DNA from: Frateuria_A sp035944355
GTDB taxonomy: Bacteria > Pseudomonadota > Gammaproteobacteria > Xanthomonadales > Rhodanobacteraceae
Length of the DNA stretch: 64,000 nucleotides
Reading direction: 5' to 3'
Assembly (NCBI RefSeq): GCF_035944355.1
Contig: NZ_DASZBH010000008.1
Coordinates: 124,001 to 188,000, forward strand
Made by a program: the position numbers and the translations under genes
Shown: positions 53,101 through 62,300 of the stretch, piece after piece
Numbering within the stretch: the first letter of the stretch is position 1
How the letters are laid out: the number at the start of each line of letters is the position of its first letter
The notes under the pieces: model-generated
The model's input: the letters and a program-made list of their open reading frames with translations, nothing else
Told to the model about the DNA's origin: nothing
Databases searched by the model: none

Positions 53101-53836
53101 CAACACCACGCCCGGCAAGCCGGCGAGCGGCAAGCCGGCGAAGGCCGCCACCGGTGCGGGCGAGGCCGCCGCCGTGCAGCCGGCTGCCGCCACGGCCGCC
53201 GCCGCGCCAGGCAGTGATCCGTGCGCCGCGCCCGACCTGGTCGGCGCGGGCCGTGCCTGTTTCGACACCATCGGCGGCCAGCGCGGACCCGCGCTGGTGG
53301 TGGTGCGCGCCGGCGGCAGGACGTTGGCCATGACGCGCTCGGAAATCACCATCAACGAGTACAACCGCTACTGCGCCGCCACCGGCAAATGCGCCGCGAT
53401 CGCGCCGGACGACCGCTCCGCCGGCAGCCTGCCGGTGAGCAACATCACCCTGGCCCAGGCCAAGGCCTACGCGGCCTGGCTGAGCGCCTCCAGCGGCCAC
53501 GTCTACCGCCTGCCGACCGATGCCGAATGGCTGGCCGCCGCGCGCGCCGGCGGCAGCTGGAAGCAGGCGCCGGACAGCAACTGCATCCCGCCGACGGCAG
53601 GCGCGGACGACGGCAGCGGCGCGCCGATCGCCGCGCGCGGGCGCAGCCCCAACCCGTGGGGCCTGGTCAACCTGACCGGCAACGTGTGGGAATGGGTGAC
53701 CGACGGCGGCGCCACGGCGGTGCGCGGCGGCAGCTACACCAGCTACTGGTCCGACTGCACCGTCGACAGCCGGCGTGCCGACAACGGCAGCGCACAAAAG
53801 GACGTCGGCATGCGCCTGGTGAGGGAACTGCCATGA
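50144..53836 (+). CDS. T6SS membrane Ser/Thr protein kinase 2 with C-terminal FGE-like domain (PpkA/PknS-like)
   Basis: 1230 residues. N-terminal tail with DATRV (T95), DATVVMPAS (T115) and EATVVKPAS (T133). Kinase domain (~188-450): GRGGMGVVF, K221, HSDFKPGN (H315, D317, K319), DFG (D335). Transmembrane helix ~465-486, then a long coiled/TPR-like periplasmic region (~490-985). The last ~200 residues are a formylglycine-generating-enzyme/sulfatase-modifying-factor fold (RSEITINEYNRYC, YRLPTDAEWLAAARAG, GNVWEWVTDG, RGGSYTSYWSDC). The first catalytic Cys of FGE is Ser here (S1200); only C1205 is kept, so it is probably a binding module. Likely the sensor kinase of the T6SS circuit. Confidence 0.93.
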   Translation: MNTLAELIAAFRNGHLPLPVLLDTLARRGSVPEDRHHDEIALVRRLHDEGALEAEIGRVLLARLVAAQTAGVGDEVPAAAIDDEAGPGAVVADATRVVPIHAGSAAAAEDAADATVVMPASRPAPAAAFDEATVVKPASYGGEPEQSTGTHGASSSSSFNNASWERIASAEGGDHAAVGMLLKGRFHLEREIGRGGMGVVFLARDERKVEARDRDPYVAVKVLNDEFRRHPDSLIALQRESRRSQSLAHDNIVRVYDFDKDRTIVFMTMEYVDGSDLKTLIRERAYNGMPLAKARPLLEGMAWALKRAHAAGVVHSDFKPGNVMVTREGVPKVFDFGIARAGKHMGEAVGEQTVFDAGTLGALTPAYASLEMIQGGEPTPSDDLYALGCVAFELLTGKHPFDKVSAEVAMREGRKPPPVPGLTRRQYKTLCDAVAFRSEDRLRSASEFVDGLREVGLRERIGPYLVWGAGALVVLVAGGWGGARYLHQRKVAQVIARFDPADARRYADETQAMAALDGLGDDERKRIVLDQGDLIQRFLLTRLDAYWNPAQGRYDYAHAQRLFALRDQLKLYSPQLDIRRSAMEQQKNELLNSLDTQLSQRIEAGAIFADQPGNAVETLQKIRAIDPSSSLLKNAELELKYDIAIGDALAAHRTDEAAAHLKQALELFPDSVRLQRRRAELEAMGAGAVAAAAPTAHAAASLPEARAALAALIARPEASADWQRQVAMAVAPLKGDGSAPTRALLDQLAGAIATAAARQTDPLHLPQDLALVDFGLTLAPQSAPLKAARGQLAALDKQQQDRLAQESAAAEVAARIESVKRAAAAGDTAKAQESLARIRALAPQDPFLASEGPQLLADAYLGQAREAFRKSRYQSAADVLARAIGALGARPDLARANARYGLAAELVKARGHAVAPAELERMHQQLAQVRRADADALATLEADMKLRGQLPEGSLAALLDALQPEAAAQPDKVVPASPGLAPPVVANTTPGKPASGKPAKAATGAGEAAAVQPAAATAAAAPGSDPCAAPDLVGAGRACFDTIGGQRGPALVVVRAGGRTLAMTRSEITINEYNRYCAATGKCAAIAPDDRSAGSLPVSNITLAQAKAYAAWLSASSGHVYRLPTDAEWLAAARAGGSWKQAPDSNCIPPTAGADDGSGAPIAARGRSPNPWGLVNLTGNVWEWVTDGGATAVRGGSYTSYWSDCTVDSRRADNGSAQKDVGMRLVRELP

Positions 53837-54150
53837 ACGAGCGCGAGCGCATGGTCAACCGCGACCTGGGCCTGCTCGACGAGGCGCATTACGGCGGCCG
53901 CATCGCCCGCGCCGAGTACCGGGCGCGCCGCCGCAACGTGCTCTCGGCCATGCGCGACAGCCATGGCATCACTGCGCGCAAGGCGGTGCGGGCGCCGGCC
54001 GGCCCGGCGCAGGCGGCGGATGCGGGCGACGACGTACTGCCGGCCCTGCTCGGCCGTGGCGGGGGGGCGAGCCGCACGCTGCTGATCGTGTTCGCCGCCG
54101 GCGCGCTGGTGTGCGCGCTGCTGCTGGGGGTGTTGTTTTTCGCAGGCTGA
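53833..54150 (+). CDS. Small C-tail-anchored membrane protein at the end of the T6SS operon
   Basis: 105 residues. The N-terminal ~50 are charged and helical (RERMVNRDLGLLDEAHYGGRIARAEYRARRRNVL), then an Ala/Gly linker and one C-terminal membrane helix (LLIVFAAGALVCALLLGVLFF). I do not recognise the family. The ATG overlaps the kinase 2 stop (ATGA), so it is probably made together with that kinase and may be its membrane partner. Confidence 0.75.
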   Translation: MNERERMVNRDLGLLDEAHYGGRIARAEYRARRRNVLSAMRDSHGITARKAVRAPAGPAQAADAGDDVLPALLGRGGGASRTLLIVFAAGALVCALLLGVLFFAG

Positions 54151-54351
54151 AACGTGAACGCCGAATGAGCAAAACGTGAACGAAACAGCCCGATTCTGGG
54201 CGATTTCGTTGACGTACTTCGCACTACAGGGTGAGGCCGCGCGGTTTTCGCACCGGCCCGCAGGCGGCTGGGCGAACGCCCGCCGCCCGCACAGAGGCGC
54301 AGCCGGCAACCGGCACGGCGCACGGAGCGGGTCGACCAAGAGGGGAATGTC
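54151..54351 (+). other. Intergenic region between the T6SS island and the two-partner secretion genes
   Basis: 201 bases with lower GC than the neighbours. AACGTGAACG occurs twice (near 54152 and 54174). An imperfect hairpin GAAACAGCCC...GGGCGATTTC (about 54182-54207) follows. A good -35 (TTGACG, 54209-54214) is present without a clear -10. It probably ends the T6SS transcript and starts that of tpsB. Confidence 0.35.
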
Positions 54352-56346
54352 GTGCGGATTGCTTGCCTTGCAGCAGCGGTGGCCCTGGCCTTTGCGGGCG
54401 GAGAAGCGCGGGCCCAGGCCGCGCCGCCGGTACCGGCCGGCGCGCCGGCGCAGGACATCCTGGTCAGCGGCGTGCCTACCGACGGGCCGCAGGCGGCCCA
54501 GGTGCAGGCGCTGGTCCAGGCGCAATACCAGCGGGCGCTGGCCGATGCGGGCGTGCCGGCGCTGGATGCGGCGCAATTGCAGGCGGCCGCCGCGCAGATC
54601 ACCGCGGCGCTGCAGGCGGCCGGCTATCCGCAGGCCCACGCCTACCTGCCCGGACAGGTGCTGGCGGTGCACCTGGGCGCCGGTTCGGCGCCCGCGGCCA
54701 CGGTGGCGCAGGCGCTGGCCACGCCCGCCGCCGCGCCCGTGACCATCCCCAAGGTGCCGCCGTTGCGCGACCGCGAGGCAGCCGCGGCGCAGGAGCAGAC
54801 CCTGTCCGTGCGTGGCTTCCGCGTGCAGGGCGTGGGCGACCATCCGCAGGACGGCATCACGCCGGCCTCGATCCAGGCGATGGCCGACGAGCAGTTCGCC
54901 ACGCTCTCCGGCGGCACCGGCAAGCCGGTGCAGGCCAATTTCAGCCAGCTGCAGCAGGTGGCCGACCGCATCACCGACCGCTACCGCAAGGCCGGCTTCA
55001 TCGTGGCGACCGCCTACGTGCCGGCGCAGACGGTCGGCGCCGACGGCACCGTGCAGCTGGACGTGCTCGAGGGCACCATCGGCAAGGTCATCGTCAAGGG
55101 CGCCTCGCACTACCGCGCGGGCGCGATCGCCGCGCCGGCCGAACGGCTCAAGGGCGCGCCGCTGCGCAAGCAGGACATCGATTCGGCGCTGCTGTACGCG
55201 CGCGACCTGCCGGGCGTGACGGTGTCCTCCACCTTCCAGCCCGGCGCCAAGACCGGCCAGACCGACCTGGTGATGATGGCGCACGAGGCCAAGCACCCGT
55301 TCGTGTTCACCCTGGGCGGCAACAACTACGGCACCGAGCTGACCGGCCGCTACCGCGCGCAGGCCGGCGCGGCGTGGAACAGCCCGCTGGGCATCGGCGA
55401 CCAGCTCAGCGCCAACGTCGACTACGCGCTCGATCCGCACAGCAACGTCTACTACGCGCTGGGCTACCGCATCCCCACCGTGGCGGTGCCGGGCCTGACC
55501 GGCGTGATCGGCGCCACCCGCAGCGAACTGCAGATCAACAGCGGCGCCTTCGCCGACCTCAAGGTCAAGGGGCCGACCTCCTCGGCCTATGCCGGCGCGG
55601 ACTGGAAGTTCGTCAACACCGACGACCTTTCCATGCAGACCTCGCTGCGCTACATCCGCGAGAAGTCGCAGCTGGGCGCATTGGGCGTGAAGCTTTCGGA
55701 CGAGCGCTTCGACGTCGCCGAACTGGGCTTCGGCCTCCAGCGCACCGACCAGCGCCTGCGCGGCCTGGACGTGGTGCAAGGCAGCCTGCGCAAGTCGATA
55801 CACGACGACTCGCTCAAGCCCGACCTGATCAGCCCCGACCACGACAGCAGCTTCTCGCTGCTGCGCCTGTCCTACACGCGACTGCAGTTCCTGACCCGCT
55901 CGCAGCGCCTGTATTTCAAGCTCGGCGGGCAATACACGCGCGACGCGCTGCCGCCGCTGGAGCAGTTCGTGATCGGCGGCCCGGACAGCGTGCGCGCCTA
56001 CCCGATCGCCGACGCGCTCACCGACCGCGGCTGGTACACCTCGCTGGAGTACCACATCGACGCGCCCTTGCTGGGCGAGCGCGTCTCGCCGTTCTACGAC
56101 CGGCCGTGGCGCGAGCTGCTGGAAGCGGAAGTGTTCTACGACTTCGGCCGCGGCTATGCCTCGCGCCACCGCGGCGGCGTCAATCCGGTGGAGACGCTCG
56201 AAGGCGTCGGCGCGGGGCTGATCTTCCGCCTGCCGCGCTTCCACCGTTTCGAGTTCCGCCTGGACGCCTCGGTGCCCACCGGCAGCCGCGACGCTTCGGA
56301 CAAGCGCGGCTACCACATCTATTCGCGCTTCGGCTTCACCTTCTGA
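54352..56346 (+). CDS. Two-partner secretion transporter (TpsB, ShlB/FhaC family)
   Basis: 664 residues. Outer-membrane Omp85-type pore that exports the TpsA protein encoded next. Signal peptide MRIACLAAAVALAFAGGEARA, an Ala/Gln-rich helical plug region, POTRA segments (~150-310; VRGFRVQGVGDH, DRYRKAGFIVATAYVPAQ, LDVLEGTIGKV), then the 16-strand barrel. The L6 motif appears as VRAYP, with WYTSLEYHID after it, and the protein ends in aromatic F. GTG 54352 has AGGGGAA upstream. Twelve bases before tpsA. Confidence 0.92.
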   Translation: MRIACLAAAVALAFAGGEARAQAAPPVPAGAPAQDILVSGVPTDGPQAAQVQALVQAQYQRALADAGVPALDAAQLQAAAAQITAALQAAGYPQAHAYLPGQVLAVHLGAGSAPAATVAQALATPAAAPVTIPKVPPLRDREAAAAQEQTLSVRGFRVQGVGDHPQDGITPASIQAMADEQFATLSGGTGKPVQANFSQLQQVADRITDRYRKAGFIVATAYVPAQTVGADGTVQLDVLEGTIGKVIVKGASHYRAGAIAAPAERLKGAPLRKQDIDSALLYARDLPGVTVSSTFQPGAKTGQTDLVMMAHEAKHPFVFTLGGNNYGTELTGRYRAQAGAAWNSPLGIGDQLSANVDYALDPHSNVYYALGYRIPTVAVPGLTGVIGATRSELQINSGAFADLKVKGPTSSAYAGADWKFVNTDDLSMQTSLRYIREKSQLGALGVKLSDERFDVAELGFGLQRTDQRLRGLDVVQGSLRKSIHDDSLKPDLISPDHDSSFSLLRLSYTRLQFLTRSQRLYFKLGGQYTRDALPPLEQFVIGGPDSVRAYPIADALTDRGWYTSLEYHIDAPLLGERVSPFYDRPWRELLEAEVFYDFGRGYASRHRGGVNPVETLEGVGAGLIFRLPRFHRFEFRLDASVPTGSRDASDKRGYHIYSRFGFTF

Positions 56347-56358
56347 CGGGCCACATTC

Positions 56359-59300
56359 ATGGACACCACTCGCGCGACTTCCCGCAAGGATTCCCTGGCC
56401 AGCCTGCGCCGCAAGGCGCTGCCGCTCAGCCTGTCGCTGCTGCTGTGCGGCGCGCTTGCCAGCGCGCCGGCGGTGGCCGGCAGCGTCGGGGCGACCGCCA
56501 CGCCCACCGGCGGCAGCATCGTCGGCGGCAGCGGCAACATCGTGCAGGCGGGCGCCAGCGTGGTGATCAACCAGGCCAGCGACAAGCTGGTGCTCAACTG
56601 GCAGAGCTTCAACCTGGGCCAGGACGCCTCGGTGCGCTTCAACCAGCCCGGCGCCTCGGCCGTCGCGCTCAACCGCATCCTGGACCAGAACCCCAGCCAG
56701 ATCTTCGGCCAGATCAGCTCCAACGGCCAGGTGTTCCTGATCAACACCCACGGCATCATCTTCGGCACCACCGCGCAGGTGAACGTGGGCGGCCTGGTGG
56801 CCAGCACGCTGGACCTGACGCCCACCGATTTCCTCGCCAACCACTTCAACCTCAACGCGGTCGGCGGCGGCGCCGGCGTGGTCAACCACGGCACCCTCGC
56901 CGCGGCCAGCGGCGGCTCGGTCAGCCTGATCGGCGGCAGCGTGCAGAACGACGGCGTGATCCTGGCCAACTACGGCCGGATCAACCTCGACGGCGCCGAT
57001 CACGCCGTGCTGGACTTCGACGGCAACGGCCTGATCAACGTGCAGATCACCGGCGAGCTCGAGCAGCGGCTGGATGCCAAGGCCGCGGTGGGCAACGCCG
57101 GCACGCTCCGGTCCGAGGGCGGCACGGTGGTGCTCGAGGCCAGCGCGGCGCGCGACCTGTTCACCGGCCTGGTCAACAACTCCGGCGTGATCGACGCCGG
57201 CGGCATCAGCCACGACGGCGGCGTGGTGCGGCTGGTCGCCCGCGGCGGCGATACGGCCAGCAGCGGCAGCATCGGCGTAACGGGCACGCACGGCGGCAGC
57301 GCGCAGCTGCTGTCGGACCGCAACGTGACGGTCAGCGGCAGCGTGGATGCGTCGGGCACCCAGGGCGGCGGCAGCATCCGCATCGGCGGCGGCCAACGCG
57401 GCGGCGAAGGCCTGCTGCATGCGGACAGCAGCAGCGTCGGCGCCGGCGCCGTGCTTGCGGCCGACGCCACGCAGAGCGGCAACGGCGGCTCCATCGCGGT
57501 GTGGGGCGACCGCGCCGCCGACGTCGCGGGCCGCTTCAGCGCGCGCGGCGGCGCGCAGGGCGGGAACGGCGGCGCGGTCGAGACGTCCGCCGAAACCGTC
57601 AACGTCGCCGACAGCACGCGCGTCGACACCCGCGCGGCTCACGGCCTGGGCGGCCAGTGGCTGATCGATCCGCGCGAGTACACGATCGCCGCCAGCGGCG
57701 GCAACATCACCGGCGCCGCGCTCTCGACCAACCTGGGCACCGGCAACGTCACCATCCTGTCCAGCAGCGGTTCCACGCCGACCGGCTCGGGCAGCGTGTT
57801 CGTCAACGACGCGGTGAGCTGGAGCGCGAACACGCTCACCCTGACCGCCGCCAACAACGTCGAGATCAACGCGGCGATGTCGGCCAGCGGCAGCGCCGGC
57901 CTGGCGCTCAATCCGGCGACCACCAACGGCGGCTCGACCGCGGTGGCGGGGGGCCACGTCAACATCAATGCCGCCGGCACGCTGACCCTGGCCGGCACCG
58001 GCAGCATGGCCCTGGCCGGCAGCGTGAACGACGCCGGTGCGCTGGACATCTCCGGGCTCTCCAGCGGGCTGTCCATCGGCAGCCTGGCCGGTACCGGCAC
58101 GGTAGCGCTGGGCGGACACACGCTGACGTTGAACAACGCAGCCGACACCTTCGGCGGCGTCATCAGTGGCACCGGCGGCGTCACGCTGGCCGGCGGCAAC
58201 GAAACCTTCAGCGGCACCAATACCTACAGCGGCGGCACCACCCTCAACGGCGGCACGCTCACCGTTTCCAGCGACGCCAACCTGGGCAATGCCAGCGGCG
58301 GGCTGACCTTCAACGGTGGCGCCCTGGCCACCGGCGCGGCCTTCAGCAGCGCGCGCAGCGTCACGTTGCAGGGCGGCAACGGAACGCTGCAGACCGGCGC
58401 CGACCTGACCCTGTCGGGCGTCATCGGCGGCACCGGCAGCCTGGTCAAGACCGGCAGCGGCAAGCTCACCTTGAGCAACACCAACACCTATGGCGGCGGC
58501 ACCCAGCTCAAGGGCGGCACGCTGGCGGTCTCGAGCAACGCCAACCTGGGCGCGACCGGCGGCGGCCTCACCCTCGACGGCGGCACGCTGGAAAACACTG
58601 CCGCGCTGAACTTGAACCGCACGCTGGCGCTGGGCGCGGCCGGCGGCACCTTGCAGACCGATGCCGGCCTCACCCTGGGCGGTGCGGTCACCGGCAGCGG
58701 CGCACTGACCCAGACCGGCAGCGGACCGCTCACCCTGCAAGGCGACATCAGCACCGGCGGCAGCCAGACCTACAACGGCCCGGTACTGCTGGGCAGCGAC
58801 GTCACCCTGACCAGCACCGGCGGCTCGGTGGATCTCGCCGGCGCGGTGGACAACGCCGGCAGCACCCGGCGCGCGCTCTCGCTGAGCGCGGCCAGCGGCG
58901 GCGTCACTTTCGGCGGCGCGGTGGGTGCCGGCGCGAACGGCGCCCTGGCCAGCCTCAGCAGCAGCAGCCAGTCCTTCGGCGCCAGTGCGCTCGACGTCGC
59001 CGGCAACCTCGCGGTGACCACCACCGCGGGCGCCATCGCGCAGGGCGGTGCGTTCCAGGTGGGCGGCACCGCGACCTTCAACGCGGGCAGCCAGGCGATC
59101 ACGCTGACCAACGCATCCAATGCCTTCGGCGGCACGGTCAGCCTGACCGGCGGCGCCGCGCAGATCACCAACAACGGCGCGCTCGCCCTGGGCACGGTCG
59201 ACACCGCAAGCCTCGCGGCCGGCGCGGGCGGCGGCACGATCACGCTCGGCGGCAACGTCACCACCAGCGGCGCGCAGACCTACAGCAACGCGGTGACGCT

Positions 59301-62300
59301 GGGTTCGGACACCACGCTCAACAGTACCGGTGGCGGCACCCTGCAGTTCGTCTCCACCGTCGATGGCGCGAAAAACCTGGTCGCGCAGACCTCCGGCGGC
59401 GTGGTCTTCGGCGGCGCGGTGGGCGCAACCACACAGCTGGCCAGCCTGACCACCAGCACCGGCACCTTCAGCGCGGCCGGCGTGGGCGTGAGCGGCAACC
59501 TGTCGGTGACCACCACCGCCGGCGACATCGGCCAGGGCGGCGCCTTCAGCGTAGGCGGCACTTCGAATTTCGACGCGGGCGGCAACGCGATCGGCCTCAC
59601 CGGCGCCAACGCCTTCGGCGGCGCGGTCAGCCTGGCCAACACCGGGGCGCACAACGTCGCGGTCACGGGAACCGGCCTGCTCACGCTGGGCAACGTCCAC
59701 GTCGGCTCCGGCACGCTCTCGTTGACCGGCGGCACCGGCCTGCAGCAGGCCACCGGCACGACCATCGTGCAGGGCGGCGCAGGCGCGGCGACCCTCGACG
59801 CCGGCACCGGCGCGCTGTCGCTCGCCAACAACGGCAACGACTTCGTCGGCGCCGTGACGGCCACGGGCGCGGGCGTGTCGTTGAGCGACAGCAACGATCT
59901 GGCGGTCGCGGGCCTCACCAACAACGGCGGCGCGGTGAGCCTGGTCGCCGGCGGCAACCTCACGCTGCCGGCGGCGGCCATCACCAGTTCCGGGGCCGTC
60001 ACGCTGGCGGCCAATGGCGGCACGCTGGCGACGGCGGGCGACATTTCCGGCGCCAGCGTTTCGCTGAGCGGCTACGGCGGCCTCAACCTGGCCCACAACG
60101 TGTCGGCCAGCGGCAACCTGGCGTTGGCCAGCGCCAACGGCGCCATCAGCCAGTCCGCCGGCGTCCTGTCCGCCGCCTCGCTGAGCGGCAGCTCGAAGGG
60201 CAGCACCACGCTGACCAATGCCAATGCGATCACCAGCCTGGGCAGCTTTTCCTCGGGCGGCTTCAACCTGGCCAACGGCCAGTCACTGACGGTGAACGGC
60301 ACGGTCGACGGTGGCAGCAGCACGGCGCTGACCACCAGCGCTGGCGACCTGGTCATCAACGGCACGGTGGGCAACGCGGGCGGCACGACCACGCTCACGT
60401 CGGCGGGCGCGATCGGCGAAGGCGCCAGCGGCGTGGTGCAAGCCAATACGCTGGCCGGCAGCTCGCTGGGCGCGACGACGCTGGGCGGCAACAATCTCGT
60501 CGCCACGCTCGGCAATTTCGGCGCGACCGGCTTCCAGCTGATCGACGCGCAGGCGCTGACCGTGGGCGCCGGCGCGACGGTGAATGGCGGTGCGGGCGGC
60601 ACGTCGCTGAAGACCACCGCGGGTGGGCTGACCATCGACGGCGCGGTCGGCGCCGCCGGTGCGGCCACCTCGCTGGCATCGGCCGGCACGATAGTCGAAG
60701 GCGCGGCCGGCGTCGTCAGCGCCGGCACGCTCAGCGGCAGCGCCGTGGGCGACGTCACGCTCGGCGGCGCCAACCTGATCACCACGTTGGGCAGCTTCAG
60801 TGCCGCCAACTTCACGCTCGCCAATGCGCAGGCGTTGACGGTGGCCGGGCCGCTGGGCGCCAGCGGCAACGTCGACCTGTCGACCACCGCGGGTGCGCTT
60901 ACGGTCAGCAACGGCATCAATGCCGGCGGCAACGATATCCGTCTGGCCGCCACCGCCGGCAGCCTCGGCGTATCCGGCAACGTGTCCGGCCGCGACATCA
61001 CCCTGGCCGGCCGCGATGGCCTGACCGTCGATGCCGGCGTGGCGGTGCAGGCCAGCCGCGACCTGGGCCTGTCCAGCACGGGCGCCGCGATCGCCGGCAA
61101 CGGCAGCTTCGGCGTCGGCCGCACCGCGACGATCAACGCCGGCACCGGCGCGATCACGCTCGCCAACGGCGCCAACCATTTCGGCGGCAGCGTGAACCTC
61201 AGCGGCGGCAGCACCCGAATCGTCGATGCCGGCGCATTGAGCCTGGGCACGCTGGCGACCGGCAGCCTCGACGTGACCAGTCACGGAGCGCTGGGCCTGG
61301 GCAGCGGCAGCATCGGCGGCGCATTGACCGCGGCCAGCAACGGCGGCGCGATCGGCCAGACCGGCGCGCTCGCGGTGACCGGCACCAGCCAGCTCACCGC
61401 CGGCGCCGGTGCGGTCGCGCTGACCCAGAACAACCAGTTCGCCGGCGCGGTGACCGTGCAGGGCGGCAGCGTCGCCCTGCAGACCGCAACTGACCTCACC
61501 GTCGCCTCGCTGAGCAGCAGCGGCGCGGTCAGCCTGATCGCCGGCGGCGCGCTGAACCTGCCCGGCGCGGCGATCGACACCGGCAGCAACGACCTCACGT
61601 TGGCCGCCAACGGCGGCAGCCTGTCCACCTCGGGCGCCTTGGCGGGCGGCAACGTGTCGCTGACCGGACGCGACGGGCTGGTGCTCGGCCACGACGTCAC
61701 CGCCAGTGGCACGTTGAAGCTGGCAAGCACCAACGCCGCGATCACCCAGACCGCGGGCAAGCTCGCAGTCGGCGGTACCAGCACGGTCGCCGCCGGCAGC
61801 GGCAACATCACTCTGGCCAGTGGAACCAACGCCTTCACCGGCGCGGTGAGCCTGGCCGGCGCCACCACCCAGATCAGCGGCAGCAATGCGCTGGCGCTGG
61901 GCACGCTGGCCACCGGTGCGCTGACCGCCACCAGCAGCGGCGCCCTCGACCTCGGCAAGGGCACGGTGGCCGGCACGCTGCAGGCCACCAGCGGTGGCGC
62001 GATCAGCCAGGACGCCGGCGGACTGACCGTGGGCGGCACCAGCAGCCTGCATGCCGGCGGCGCGATCACCCTGACCGACGCCAACAACGATTTCGCCGGC
62101 AACGTGGACCTGAGCGGCGGCGCCGTCGCGATCAACGACAAGAACGCGCTGACCCTGGGCACGCTGGCCACCGGCGCGCTGACCGTCACCAGCACCGGCG
62201 CGCTCGGCCTGGGTTCCGGCAGCGTCGGCGGCGACCTGACGGCGACCAGCGGCAGCGGCGGCATCAGCCAGGCCGGTCCGCTCGCGGTCACCGGCGCCAG

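Noticed and set aside
53743..60096. 2117-codon open frame on the minus strand
   Set aside because: It lies antisense to tpsB, tpsA and kinase 2, which have signal peptides and family motifs. The translation is low-complexity (Ala/Arg/Gly/Gln) with no domain, as expected opposite GC-rich codon-biased genes.
54231..61493. 2420-codon plus-strand open frame
   Set aside because: It is a second frame of tpsB/tpsA rich in Arg, Gly and Gln with no recognisable domain; the TPS-domain frame starting at 56359 is clearly the real one.
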